Part shown: piece after piece, positions 1 to 7,434 of the stretch
Layout of the letters: every line of letters begins with the position of its first letter
Position numbering within the stretch: the stretch's first letter is position 1
From: Desulfobacterales bacterium
Lineage (GTDB): Bacteria; Desulfobacterota; Desulfobacteria; Desulfobacterales; ETH-SRB1
Assembly: GCA_030017395.1 (NCBI GenBank)
Contig: JASEIZ010000058.1
Coordinates: forward strand, 1-10,258
DNA length: 10,258 nucleotides
Reading direction: 5' to 3'
Made by a program: the position numbers and the translations under genes
The notes under the pieces: model-generated
The model's database searches: none
What the model saw: only the letters and a program-made list of their open reading frames with translations
What the model was told of the DNA's origin: nothing

Positions 1-21
1 CTGTTTAACACATTTTTAACT

Positions 22-55
22 AAAAAAGCCCCGCATAATATGCGGGGCTTTTTTT
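22..55 (+). terminator. Strong intrinsic terminator of an upstream gene
   Basis: A 9-bp perfect GC-rich stem, GCCCCGCAT (28-36) with ATGCGGGGC (40-48), closes a 3-nt loop and is followed by seven T residues. Six A residues precede the stem, so it could also stop transcription coming from the other side. It ends a gene lying left of the window, and the ahbA-like gene begins only 19 nt after it. That gene therefore needs its own promoter or read-through, and I see no clear promoter in the short gap. Confidence 0.9.
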
Positions 56-73
56 ATTAAGGTAAAAACAATC

Positions 74-529
74 ATGTCTTCAATGGATGACATAGACAGG
101 AAAATTCTAAACCGGATACAGTCCAACTTCCCGATAACCACCCGCCCTTATCTTGCCGTAGCAAATGATCTGGGCCTTTCCGAAGATGATGTTTTAAAGC
201 GACTTGCCGCATTGAAGAAAAAAGGGCTTATTAGGCGGATAGGAGGCAACTTTGTCCCTGAAAAATTAGGATTCGTCAGCACTCTCTGTGCAGCAAAGGT
301 GCCGAAAAATAAAATTGAATTCTTTGCTAAAGAAGTAAATAGCCATCCTGGAGTAACCCATAATTATAAACGGGATAACAAGTATAATATATGGTTTACC
401 TTTATTGCTCAATCCATGGAAGAAATAGAAAAAAACCTTAAAAAGATATCCGACAAAACAGGTATAACAGATATTATAAATATGCCTGCAACAAAGGTTT
501 TTAAGATAAAAGCTCACTTTGACTTATAG
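74..529 (+). CDS. ahbA: Siroheme decarboxylase, AhbA-like subunit (Lrp/AsnC-type fold)
   Basis: Predicted subunit of siroheme decarboxylase, which removes two acetate-side-chain carboxyl groups from siroheme to give 12,18-didecarboxysiroheme in the alternative (Ahb) heme pathway of sulfate reducers and archaea. The 151-residue protein has an N-terminal winged helix-turn-helix (about 5-58, with RLAALKKKGLIRRIGG) and a C-terminal Lrp/AsnC-like ligand domain (about 66-148). The segment GVTHNYKRDNKYNIWFTF (93-110) is the signature that separates Ahb proteins from ordinary Lrp regulators, and it resembles AhbA more than AhbB. Length fits the family. The start at 74 has AAGGT ten bases upstream; an in-frame ATG at 83 is an alternative. 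AhbA normally acts with AhbB, but no ahbB, ahbC or ahbD is in view, and a terminator separates the gene from whatever lies upstream. A plain Lrp-type regulator is the less likely alternative. Confidence 0.82.
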   Translation: MSSMDDIDRKILNRIQSNFPITTRPYLAVANDLGLSEDDVLKRLAALKKKGLIRRIGGNFVPEKLGFVSTLCAAKVPKNKIEFFAKEVNSHPGVTHNYKRDNKYNIWFTFIAQSMEEIEKNLKKISDKTGITDIINMPATKVFKIKAHFDL

Positions 530-533
530 CAAA

Positions 534-616
534 AGAACTTAGTTCGCTTCGCTCACAACTGGAATGTTGGAAGAATGAAATAATGGAACAATGGGCTCAG
601 ATTTCCATCATTACCA
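534..616. repeat. Intergenic palindromic repeat A (conserved block plus hairpin)
   Basis: It begins 4 nt after the ahbA stop. The first 30 nt (534-563) match the reverse complement of 1601-1630 at 27 of 30 positions, with all three differences C versus T. The remainder is a hairpin whose arms are made of a TGGAA/AATGG-type word: AATAATGGAA (579-588) pairs with TTCCATCATT (603-612) at 9 of 10 positions. No coding signal is seen. It may act as an RNA 3'-end structure for ahbA or be a remnant of a mobile palindromic element. The 75 nt from here to the next gene show nothing clear. Confidence 0.6.
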
Positions 617-691
617 TATGCGTGGCAGCAAAAAACTGATGTTAAACAGCTTTTAATTTAAAAATATTGTAGAAATTCAGAGACATAATCA

Positions 692-1522
692 ATGAAAGAC
701 ATAAGGGTTGCTGTTGCTGTTTTCAATTCACCTGTTAACAAGACCGAGCATAATATCGACCGCATGGCCAGGTGGATAAAGGAAGCAAGGAAGAAAGGCG
801 CCGCAATAATCTGTTTCCCTGAAATGAATGTTACAGGGTACTGTATAGATAAGGATATCAATAAAATAGCAGAGCCTGTTTCAGGCAGGACAATACAAGC
901 CCTTTTGCGTTTAGCCGGAGAGGAAAAAATTGTTATTCTTGCAGGTATGGCTGAAAAAGATGTAACAGGCCGGATATTCGCGAGCCATCTGGTTATTACG
1001 CCCGACAGCGTTTCAGGTATATATCGAAAGCTGCATATAGCTCCCCCTGAAAGTGCCTTTTTTACTCCGGGCAGCAAAATTCCGCTGTTTGAAACAAAAG
1101 GAGTAAAATTTGGAATTCAGCTTTGTTATGATGCGCATTTTCCCGGGCTTTCCGAACATATGGCTGTAAATGGAGCGGAGCTAATCTTCATTCCACATGC
1201 ATCTCCAAGAGGAACTCCGGACAAAAAATTTATGTCATGGATGCGGCATCTTCCTGCAAGGGCTTATGATAACAGCCTTTTTGTTATCGCATGCAACCAG
1301 ACAGGTAAAAATGGCAAAGGGCTTACTTTCCCTGGCGTCTCGGTTATAATCGGTCCAAGCGGCAAGATTATAAAGAAAAGGATAAGCGACAGAGAAGGTA
1401 TAATGGTCGGAGATTTAAAGGCTGATGACTTGGCCAGAGTACGAAATAACAGGATGCATTTTTTCCTTCCAAACAGAAGACCGGCTCTGTATAAACGTCC
1501 CGGAATTTCTACAACCTATTAG
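692..1522 (+). CDS. Carbon-nitrogen hydrolase (nitrilase superfamily amidase)
   Basis: Cytoplasmic hydrolase of non-peptide C-N bonds, probably an amidase or N-carbamoyl/omega-amide hydrolase; the substrate cannot be read from sequence. The 276 residues cover a single complete CN-hydrolase domain. The catalytic set is visible: Glu44 in FPEMNVTGY, Lys113 in YRKLH, a supporting Glu120 in PPESAFFTPG, and nucleophile Cys145 in GIQLCYDAHFP. The later LPARAYDNSLFVIACNQTG (187-205) and GPSGKII (221-227) are typical family segments. The N-terminus has no signal peptide. The start follows only a weak ribosome site, but it places the first beta strand (IRVAVAVF) correctly. The gene stands alone between repeats A and B, whose conserved blocks are in opposite orientation. 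Nothing in the context indicates a pathway. Confidence 0.88.
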   Translation: MKDIRVAVAVFNSPVNKTEHNIDRMARWIKEARKKGAAIICFPEMNVTGYCIDKDINKIAEPVSGRTIQALLRLAGEEKIVILAGMAEKDVTGRIFASHLVITPDSVSGIYRKLHIAPPESAFFTPGSKIPLFETKGVKFGIQLCYDAHFPGLSEHMAVNGAELIFIPHASPRGTPDKKFMSWMRHLPARAYDNSLFVIACNQTGKNGKGLTFPGVSVIIGPSGKIIKKRISDREGIMVGDLKADDLARVRNNRMHFFLPNRRPALYKRPGISTTY

Positions 1523-1537
1523 AATTCCTGTGATTTT

Positions 1538-1630
1538 GGTCGAGTAGTTAAATGGTCGAGTCGTCAAGTTGTAAAGGTTCTTGAACCACTCGACCACTTG
1601 TCCAATTATGAGCAAAGCGAACTAAGTTCT
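1538..1630. repeat. Intergenic palindromic repeat B, between convergent genes
   Basis: This lies between the 3' end of the hydrolase gene (+) and the 3' end of the small membrane-protein gene (-). The block 1601-1630, read on the minus strand, is the second copy of the conserved block in repeat A, and it overlaps the last two bases of the minus-strand stop codon. The rest is a word-built hairpin: GGTCGAGT occurs at 1538 and 1554, and 1549-1568 pairs with 1580-1600 over roughly 19 positions with a few mismatches, around a loop that includes TTGTAAAGG. There is no T-run, but a stem of this size between converging genes could act as a two-way transcription end. Confidence 0.6.
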
Positions 1631-1799
1631 ATGATTTTCTGTTTCGCATATAATCCAGAAGATATGCTATCCCAACCAGAAAAACAGCAAGACCGGCTAC
1701 ATGGAAAAGATCGGTTTGGGCATAAAAAAACCGCGTTAAAATAACCGCAAAAATAACACCAAGTATTGTCCTGATTACAAAAATATTAAATTGATTCAA
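1629..1799 (-). CDS. Small two-helix membrane protein, 56 residues, unknown function
   Basis: The protein starts MNQFNIFVIRT and ends LLDYMRNRKS. Two hydrophobic helices are evident, about residues 7-22 (VIRTILGVIFAVIL region) and 33-50 (HVAGLAVFLVGIAYLL region), joined by a short polar turn FFYAQTDLF. A basic tail, RNRK, suggests the C-terminus is cytoplasmic. Translation would begin at a TTG (complement of 1797-1799) with an AGG eight bases upstream, a convincing ribosome site. The gene lies 95 nt downstream of rmuC on the same strand, with no terminator between them, so co-transcription is likely. The clean two-helix pattern, stop position and ribosome site support a real gene, but I recognise no family or function. 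Confidence 0.65.
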   Translation of the reverse strand: MNQFNIFVIRTILGVIFAVILTRFFYAQTDLFHVAGLAVFLVGIAYLLDYMRNRKS

Positions 1800-1894
1800 A
1801 ATAATTACCTGTAATATAAATTATTGAACATAAACTTAAGCGTTGGTCACGGAACAAACAAAATTAAACTTTTCACAAAACCGTCATAATCTGT

Positions 1895-3199
1895 TTATAG
1901 TTCTAGTAATGAATCATCCATCGGTATTTCCTGTACCTTTTTGAGTTTGCTTTTAATGACCCTGGTGCGTAGCTCTGCCTGATCTATAGTGTTGGCGGCT
2001 TCCTGAAGCTTCTTTTTTGTTTTATCCAACATGCCGCCAAATTTATCAAACTCTGTCTTAACCCTGCCTAAAAGTTCCCAGACTTCACTGGAACGCCTCT
2101 CAATCGCAAGCGTTTTAAAACCCATCTGCAAACTGTTAAGCAATGCTGCAAGGGTTGTCGGACCGGTAACATTAATCCGGTATTCGCGCTGCAAAAAATC
2201 GAACAGACCAGGCATGCGCAGCACCTCTGCATACAACCCCTCTACCGGCAAAAAAATAATGCCGAAATCGGTTGTGTTGGGAGGGTCCAAATACTTTTCC
2301 TTAATTTTCTTTGCTTCGGCCTTAATACACATTTCAAGATTTTTACTTGATCTTTCTACCAGCTCTTTATCAGCCTCCTCCTGGGCATCAAGCAGACGCT
2401 GGTAATCTTCCTGCGGAAATTTAGAGTCAATCGGCAACCAAACTATCTGTTCTTTATCAACCCCTCTGCCCGGCAATTTAATAGCAAACTCTACTCTGTC
2501 ATCACTGTTCTTTTTAGTCGCTACATTAACTTCATACTGATCCGGCGTTAAAATCTGTTCGAGAATATTGCCGAGCTGAATTTCGCCCCATGTGCCACGC
2601 GTTTTCACATTTGTCAAAACCTTCTTAAGATCCCCCACCCCTGCAGCCAGACTTCTCATTTCTCCAAGGCCTCTATACACCCGCTCCAGGCGCTCACTTA
2701 CCTGTTTAAACGACTCTCCTATACGTGTTTCCAGTGTCAACTGAAGCTTTTCATCAACGACCGCCCGCATCTGTTCTAATTTCTTGCTGTTATCTTCCTG
2801 CAGCTCCCTTAAGCGGCTATCTATGGTTGTGCGCATCGCATCGAACTTTTCTTCATTGATTTTAGTCATATCGCCCAGCAGCCTTGAAAAGGAATCAAGC
2901 TGGTCTTTCTGCATACCGGCGTTTTCGGTCATCCTTTTTAGCAAAGAGTCTCCGGAATCCTTTAATGCTCTGCTCAGTTCTTCACGGGCATGTTTGGCAT
3001 TTGCGCTACTTTCTTCCCTGTTTCTTGCGATTTCGTCCTTTATCATCCTCTCGATATTATTATAGATATCGCTCAGGGCTTCTATATTGGCAGCGGTTTT
3101 TTTAAAACCGTCATCTAATTTGCGCTTAATAAACGCCAAAAAAAAGGCTAATAAGACAATGGCAAGTAAAACAATAAAAACAAGCAAGATGTCTGTCAT
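1895..3199 (-). CDS. rmuC: DNA recombination protein RmuC (membrane-anchored coiled coil)
   Basis: RmuC family protein, a predicted nuclease-fold protein that in Escherichia coli limits recombination at inverted repeats; its biochemical activity is not settled. From the ATG at 3199 it has 434 residues: one N-terminal membrane helix (about 4-24), a long charged coiled coil (about 25-180), then the conserved RmuC domain (about 185-415). Visible signatures are TRGTWGEIQLGNILEQIL (200-217), WLPIDSKFP (254-262), FLPVEGLYAEVL (316-327) and GPTTLAALLNSLQMGFKTLA (346-365). A GTG at 3211 would add four residues, but the ATG at 3199 is preceded by GGGA at good spacing, so I prefer it. The neighbouring minus-strand gene is a small membrane protein. 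The E. coli link to inverted repeats is notable in a window so rich in palindromes, but a connection here is speculation. Confidence 0.93.
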   Translation of the reverse strand: MTDILLVFIVLLAIVLLAFFLAFIKRKLDDGFKKTAANIEALSDIYNNIERMIKDEIARNREESSANAKHAREELSRALKDSGDSLLKRMTENAGMQKDQLDSFSRLLGDMTKINEEKFDAMRTTIDSRLRELQEDNSKKLEQMRAVVDEKLQLTLETRIGESFKQVSERLERVYRGLGEMRSLAAGVGDLKKVLTNVKTRGTWGEIQLGNILEQILTPDQYEVNVATKKNSDDRVEFAIKLPGRGVDKEQIVWLPIDSKFPQEDYQRLLDAQEEADKELVERSSKNLEMCIKAEAKKIKEKYLDPPNTTDFGIIFLPVEGLYAEVLRMPGLFDFLQREYRINVTGPTTLAALLNSLQMGFKTLAIERRSSEVWELLGRVKTEFDKFGGMLDKTKKKLQEAANTIDQAELRTRVIKSKLKKVQEIPMDDSLLEL

Positions 3200-3252
3200 A
3201 AGCGTTCCCACGTTGCTTTCTGTTACAGTTTACAATTTGGATTAAACCATCA

Positions 3253-3279
3253 ATTATCAACATTAAAGATTTGTGTCAA
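3253..3279 (-). promoter_or_regulatory. Probable sigma-70-type promoter of rmuC
   Basis: Read on the minus strand there is a perfect -35 box TTGACA (3279 to 3274) and a -10 box GATAAT (3258 to 3253) with a 15-bp spacer, slightly short; neighbouring ATAATT would give 16 bp. Transcription would start near 3246, leaving a leader of about 47 nt before the rmuC ATG. The region is AT-rich and intergenic. No operator-like palindrome is seen over the boxes. Confidence 0.5.
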
Positions 3280-3359
3280 ATTATCTGTTTTTTTCTTTAC
3301 TTAATTATCAGTTATTGTTATAAATTAATTTTTTATGAGTTCATCAACAGTTGATGAAT

Positions 3360-3478
3360 TCGTAAAAAGTCGAAAAGTTCTCTTTTCCGTCATTCCGGCG
3401 AAAGCCGGAATCCAGTAAATTCAATGCGTTCTGGATGCCGGATCAAGTCCGGCATGACGATTTCAAGACTTTTTACGA
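3360..3478. mobile_element. MITE-like palindromic element with terminal inverted repeats
   Basis: A 119-bp non-coding element with 12-bp perfect terminal inverted repeats, TCGTAAAAAGTC (3360-3371) and GACTTTTTACGA (3467-3478). Inside is a second palindromic pair: 3388-3415 (CGTCATTCCGGCGAAAGCCG and following) mirrors 3431-3459 (CTGGATGCCGGATCAAGTCC and following). The 12-bp word CATCAACAGTTG occurs in direct orientation on both sides (3342-3353 and 3482-3493), like a target duplication or the split halves of a target. It encodes no protein, so any movement would need an enzyme supplied elsewhere. I recall similar GTCATTCCGGC elements as frequent in deltaproteobacterial genomes; copy number here cannot be judged from one window. 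As RNA it would fold into a long hairpin. Confidence 0.7.
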
Positions 3479-3490
3479 GACCATCAACAG

Positions 3491-3520
3491 TTGGAAAGTA
3501 AGAAAAATCGTCTTTATATA
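3491..3520 (+). promoter_or_regulatory. Possible promoter of the 51-residue membrane protein gene
   Basis: TTGGAA (3491-3496) and TATATA (3515-3520) are separated by 18 bp and lie 25 nt before the start codon of the small membrane protein. The -35 box overlaps the right-hand copy of the CATCAACAGTTG direct repeat, so the adjacent palindromic element may have helped shape this promoter. The assignment rests on box similarity alone. Confidence 0.35.
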
Positions 3521-3545
3521 AAAGGTTACCGGAGGATTATAAAAA

Positions 3546-3701
3546 ATGGACATCAGCAGGAAGTTGGGTATTTTAGTTTTTTGTGCTGTACCGGCAATTG
3601 TTGGCGGAGGTATTGTTTACGCTATTTTTGGAAATTATGCTCCTGTTTTTATATATGAAATCCTTCTTTTATTAGTAGCTTTCGGCATTATCAGCAAGTA
3701 A
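3546..3701 (+). CDS. Small membrane protein, 51 residues, unknown function
   Basis: The protein starts MDISRKLGILVF and ends LLLVAFGIISK. It has two hydrophobic stretches, about residues 8-28 (with a glycine cluster VGGGI at 19-23) and 33-49, separated by GNYAP, so a two-helix hairpin in the inner membrane is likely. The start is well supported by GGAGG (3531-3535), ten bases upstream. It is preceded by a possible promoter and sits about 200 nt upstream of the AI-2E family gene on the same strand. The intervening 3702-3898 is non-coding and holds a small GCCCG/CGGGC hairpin (3816-3827) with no clear T-run. I recognise no family. The strong ribosome site and two-helix design make it a credible gene. 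Confidence 0.65.
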   Translation: MDISRKLGILVFCAVPAIVGGGIVYAIFGNYAPVFIYEILLLLVAFGIISK

Positions 3702-3898
3702 AGCAGGGCGTTCGAAAAATCCCGGATCTTGAGGCCAAAGGCAAGGGATAAAGATATTACTGTCTACATCTGCCTGTGCGTTGTATCTGTCTGCGCACTG
3801 TTTTCCACCAAACAAGCCCGAACGGGCCGTTTCTGGATCGAAATTTTATTCCAAGCGGTGAATTATTAGTACTTATTGATTTTGTTCCTGGAGATACT

Positions 3899-4984
3899 AT
3901 GGGAGACAACAATTCTCGAAATATCATTTTTTGGTCTTTTCTGAGCCTTTTTATCCTTTCAATTGTAATGCTCACATGGATTATACGGCCATTTATATCG
4001 ATAATTATTCTTGGCGCTGTTATTACGGGTCTTTTCCTACCTGTTTTTAATTTAATAAATGTAAAAGATAAAATAACTCCCGCTTTTGCCTCATTTTTAA
4101 CCTGCACTCTAATATTTTTTGTCGTGCTTGTTCCAGTAGTATTTTTAGTCGGCATACTATCAAAAGATGCGCATGATCTTTATATAACCGCAAAGGGTGC
4201 ATTATTAAATGACCAGATAAAAAATCTTGTTTCAAACAGTGGTATCCTTGAAACAGCAAACATTATGCTTAAAAACTTCAATATTGAATTTACTGGAGAA
4301 ACTTTAAACAAGGCTGTTTCAGAAATCGGTAAAATTGTCGGCCTTTTTCTTTACGAACAGGCCAGATTAATAGCCTCAAATACACTTGCATTTTTTGCAA
4401 ATATATTTCTCATGCTTCTTGTTGTCTATTTTCTTTTAATTGACGGCAACAGGCTGATTTCTTTTATTACAGACCTTTCCCCGCTCCCAAAAGAACAGGA
4501 TGAAAAATTAATTCAAAAGTTTAAAGATATGGCAGGAGCCATTCTGATCGGCAACGGCCTTGGTGGTTTGATCCAGGGAGTCTTGGGTGGAACAGTTTTC
4601 ATGCTGTTTGGTTTAAGGTCCCCTTTTTTGTGGGGTGTGATAATGGCTATGCTTGCATTTCTTCCTATAGTGGGAATCGGGGCAGTATTTATACCTGCGG
4701 CCATATATCTTTTTTTAAAAGAACGGATCGCCGCGGCTATTTTCTTTGTTGTTTTTTATATAATCCTTTCAGTCACTGTTGAATATATCTTAAAACCAAA
4801 AATAGTGGGCCAACGCGTTAAAATGCATCCGCTTCTTATATTCTTTTCCATAATCGGCGGCCTTAAACTGTTTGGAATTGTTGGCATTATATACGGCCCG
4901 CTTATTGCGACCGCATTTTTGACCCTGACCGATATTTATAATGTCAGCTACCGAAAACTGCTTGGGTCAAAGGAATTGACATAA
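3899..4984 (+). CDS. AI-2E family transporter (PerM/TqsA-like membrane protein)
   Basis: Polytopic inner-membrane protein of the AI-2E exporter family. Members have been linked to autoinducer-2 export or sodium/proton antiport, and which applies here cannot be told. The 361 residues show two N-terminal helices (about 9-29 and 33-52), a third at 63-87, a soluble insert (about 88-158), then helices near 160-182, 212-237, 243-270, 278-296 and 312-345. Family signatures include [10 protein letters not shown] (177-186), the glycine-rich [14 protein letters not shown] (218-231), [10 protein letters not shown] (295-304), and [18 protein letters not shown] (318-335). The ATG at 3899 has GGAG five bases upstream. 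An in-frame GTG at 3776 would add 41 residues, but the extension has unremarkable composition and exceeds the usual family length. The stop codon overlaps the gyrA start by one base (TAATG), suggesting coupled translation. Confidence 0.88.
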   Translation: MGDNNSRNIIFWSFLSLFILSIVMLTWIIRPFISIIILGAVITGLFLPVFNLINVKDKITPAFASFLTCTLIFFVVLVPVVFLVGILSKDAHDLYITAKGALLNDQIKNLVSNSGILETANIMLKNFNIEFTGETLNKAVSEIGKIVGLFLYEQARLIASNTLAFFANIFLMLLVVYFLLIDGNRLISFITDLSPLPKEQDEKLIQKFKDMAGAILIGNGLGGLIQGVLGGTVFMLFGLRSPFLWGVIMAMLAFLPIVGIGAVFIPAAIYLFLKERIAAAIFFVVFYIILSVTVEYILKPKIVGQRVKMHPLLIFFSIIGGLKLFGIVGIIYGPLIATAFLTLTDIYNVSYRKLLGSKELT

Positions 4985-7434
4985 TGTATACAGGAAAAAC
5001 GTCGGAAATCAGCATTGAAGACGAGATGAAAAAATCTTATCTCGATTATGCCATGAGTGTAATCATAGGAAGGGCTCTTCCGGATGTGCGTGATGGCATG
5101 AAACCTGTTCATCGACGCGTGCTATATGCAATGCGTGAACTTAAAAACGACTGGAATAAACCTTATAAAAAGTCTGCCCGCATCGTAGGAGATGTTATCG
5201 GCAAATACCATCCTCATGGCGATACTGCCGTTTATGACACAATTGTGCGGATGGCGCAGGATTTTTCTTTAAGGTATCCCCTTATAGACGGTCAAGGAAA
5301 TTTTGGCTCTGTCGACGGAGATTCTCCCGCCGCAATGAGATACACAGAAATCAGAATGACGTGCCTGGCGCATCAAATCTTGGAGGATCTTGACAAAGAA
5401 ACGGTTGACTGGGTCGCGAATTATGATGAATCATTGAATGAGCCCTCAGTGCTTCCATCTAAGATTCCTAACCTTTTGATTAATGGTTCTTCCGGCATAG
5501 CGGTCGGCATGGCAACCAATATTCCGCCTCATAATCTTTCTGAAATAATTGCGGCAATAAATGCGATAATAGACAACGATGCAATTTCATGTCAGGAACT
5601 TATAAAATTGGTGCCCGGACCCGACTTTCCTACAGGCGGCATTATTTACGGAACGAACGGCATATTTAACGCATATAAAACCGGGCGCGGTATAATCCGT
5701 GTAAGAGCAAAAATTCAAATCGAAAAGGACAAAAGAACACAAAGCGAAACCATAATAATTACAGAACTTCCTTATCAGGTTAACAAAGCCAGGCTTATTG
5801 AAAAGATTGCTGAAATGATAAGGCACAAGCAAATAGAAGGAATAAGATATATAAGGGATGAATCCGACAGAGAGGGAATGAGGATTGCTATCAGCCTTAA
5901 GAAGGATCAGGCCGCAGGGGTAGTAATTAATCAGCTTTATAAGCACACACAGATAGAAAACACCTTTGGCATTATACTTCTTGCTATTGTAAACAACCAG
6001 CCGCAACTTCTATCTTTTAAAGAAATCCTTAAACATTTTATTCGCCACCGCAAAAACATGGTTATTCGCCGGACCAGTTATGATCTGAAAAAGGCTCAGG
6101 CACGCGCTCATATACTTAATGGTTTGAAAATCGCTCTTGATAATCTTGATAATGTTGTTTCGCTTATTAGAAAATCAATATCTCCTGTTGATGCAAAAAC
6201 GGGTCTGATTCAAAAATTTAACTTAAGCGCGATCCAGGCTCAGGCAATACTGGATATGCGCCTGCAAAGGCTTACAGGTCTTGAACGCGAAAAAATATTA
6301 GAAGAATACAAAAACATTTTACAAGCTATCGAAAGGTTCAAAGAAATACTTGCCAGTGAAAAAATAATAGAACAAATCATTAAAGAGGAACTTTCTAAGA
6401 TACAAAACGAATTCGGAGATCCTCGCCGCACTGAAATACTGGAAGCCACAAAAGAGATTACAATAGAGGACATGATTGTTGAAGAAGATATGGTTGTCAC
6501 CATATCCAACAGCGGTTATATAAAACGGAATCCGATTACCCTTTATCAAAGCCAGCGGCGTGGCGGTAAAGGAAAGACAGCCATGGGAATAAAAGATGAA
6601 GATTTCGTCAAACATCTCTTTGTAGCCTCCACTCATCATACATTCCTTTTTTTTACAAATTTGGGAAAGGTTTACTGGCGCAAAGTATATGATATACCTC
6701 AAGCTGGCCGTTTGAGCCGCGGCAAAGCAATCGTTAATTTTCTTGACTTCGAAAAGGATGAAAAGCTTGCAACAGTGCTTGACGTACCGTCATTTGAACC
6801 GGGGTATCATGTTATTATGGCCACAAAAAATGGACTTGTAAAAAAGACCGATCTTATGGCTTACAGCCATCCCAGGGCAGGAGGTATAATAGCCTTGAAA
6901 CTCGCCGCAAATGATGAGTTGATCGGAACACGGATAACAGATGGAACAATGAATGTTTTTTTGGGCTCTGCTATGGGCAAATCAATACGTTTTCACGAAT
7001 CAGATGTTCGTACGACAGGACGCATTGCAGGTGGTGTACATGGACTGAAGCTGGCTGCAGGCGACCATATAGTCGGCATGGAGGTCTTGAGTCATGGCCA
7101 AACATTGTTTACAGCCACAGAAAATGGGTATGGGAAAAGAACATCAATCGATGAATATCCTGTTCAGAAACGCGGTGGTAAAGGCGTAATTACTATTAAA
7201 ACAAGCAAGCGGAATGGGCTCGTAGTTACAATGCTTCTTGTGGAAGAAGATGATGACCTTATGCTCATGACTAATACCGGCAAGATTATACGAATGCCCA
7301 TAAAAGGGATTTCGATCATCAGTCGCAACACTCAGGGCGTAAAGCTTATAGATATTAATCCTGAAGAAAGGGTCATAGGAGCTGCCGGACTTGCTGAAAA
7401 GGAAGAGGAAAAGGTAATACAACTCGATGAATAA
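4984..7434 (+). CDS. gyrA: DNA gyrase subunit A
   Basis: Breakage-reunion subunit of DNA gyrase (A2B2), which introduces negative supercoils using ATP hydrolysed by GyrB. The 816 residues are full length. The N-terminal catalytic region (about 1-480) carries the quinolone-determining segment, with Thr81 and Asp85 at the positions of E. coli Ser83 and Asp87, and the DNA-linking Tyr120 in [10 protein letters not shown]. The C-terminal beta-pinwheel (about 490-805) opens with the canonical GyrA box QRRGGKG at 524-530, confirming gyrase rather than ParC. A second box-like QKRGGKG occurs at 728-734. The C-terminus is acidic ([12 protein letters not shown]). It overlaps the AI-2E gene by 1 nt and gpsA by 8 nt, so all three are probably one transcript. 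No gyrB is in the window. Confidence 0.97.
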   Translation: MYTGKTSEISIEDEMKKSYLDYAMSVIIGRALPDVRDGMKPVHRRVLYAMRELKNDWNKPYKKSARIVGDVIGKYHPHGDTAVYDTIVRMAQDFSLRYPLIDGQGNFGSVDGDSPAAMRYTEIRMTCLAHQILEDLDKETVDWVANYDESLNEPSVLPSKIPNLLINGSSGIAVGMATNIPPHNLSEIIAAINAIIDNDAISCQELIKLVPGPDFPTGGIIYGTNGIFNAYKTGRGIIRVRAKIQIEKDKRTQSETIIITELPYQVNKARLIEKIAEMIRHKQIEGIRYIRDESDREGMRIAISLKKDQAAGVVINQLYKHTQIENTFGIILLAIVNNQPQLLSFKEILKHFIRHRKNMVIRRTSYDLKKAQARAHILNGLKIALDNLDNVVSLIRKSISPVDAKTGLIQKFNLSAIQAQAILDMRLQRLTGLEREKILEEYKNILQAIERFKEILASEKIIEQIIKEELSKIQNEFGDPRRTEILEATKEITIEDMIVEEDMVVTISNSGYIKRNPITLYQSQRRGGKGKTAMGIKDEDFVKHLFVASTHHTFLFFTNLGKVYWRKVYDIPQAGRLSRGKAIVNFLDFEKDEKLATVLDVPSFEPGYHVIMATKNGLVKKTDLMAYSHPRAGGIIALKLAANDELIGTRITDGTMNVFLGSAMGKSIRFHESDVRTTGRIAGGVHGLKLAAGDHIVGMEVLSHGQTLFTATENGYGKRTSIDEYPVQKRGGKGVITIKTSKRNGLVVTMLLVEEDDDLMLMTNTGKIIRMPIKGISIISRNTQGVKLIDINPEERVIGAAGLAEKEEEKVIQLDE

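Noticed and set aside
2031..2405. 124-codon plus-strand open frame inside rmuC
   Set aside because: It is serine/leucine-rich antisense noise opposite the conserved RmuC domain.
3757..3800. Weak tandem similarity of TCTGCCTGTGCG and TCTGTCTGCGCA words
   Set aside because: There are too few matches and no complementary arm, so it cannot be told from chance, although it resembles the other word repeats.
3776..3898. N-terminal extension of the AI-2E family protein from a GTG
   Set aside because: The extra 41 residues are not membrane-like, no ribosome site precedes the GTG, and the ATG at 3899 has GGAG at ideal spacing and gives the usual family length.
5209..5240. Quinolone-resistance mutation at GyrA Thr81
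   Set aside because: Thr at this position is common in wild-type gyrases of many lineages, and Asp85 is unchanged, so nothing in the sequence shows acquired resistance.
5587..6006. 139-codon minus-strand open frame inside gyrA
   Set aside because: It is antisense to the conserved catalytic region of GyrA, with no promoter, ribosome site or family match.
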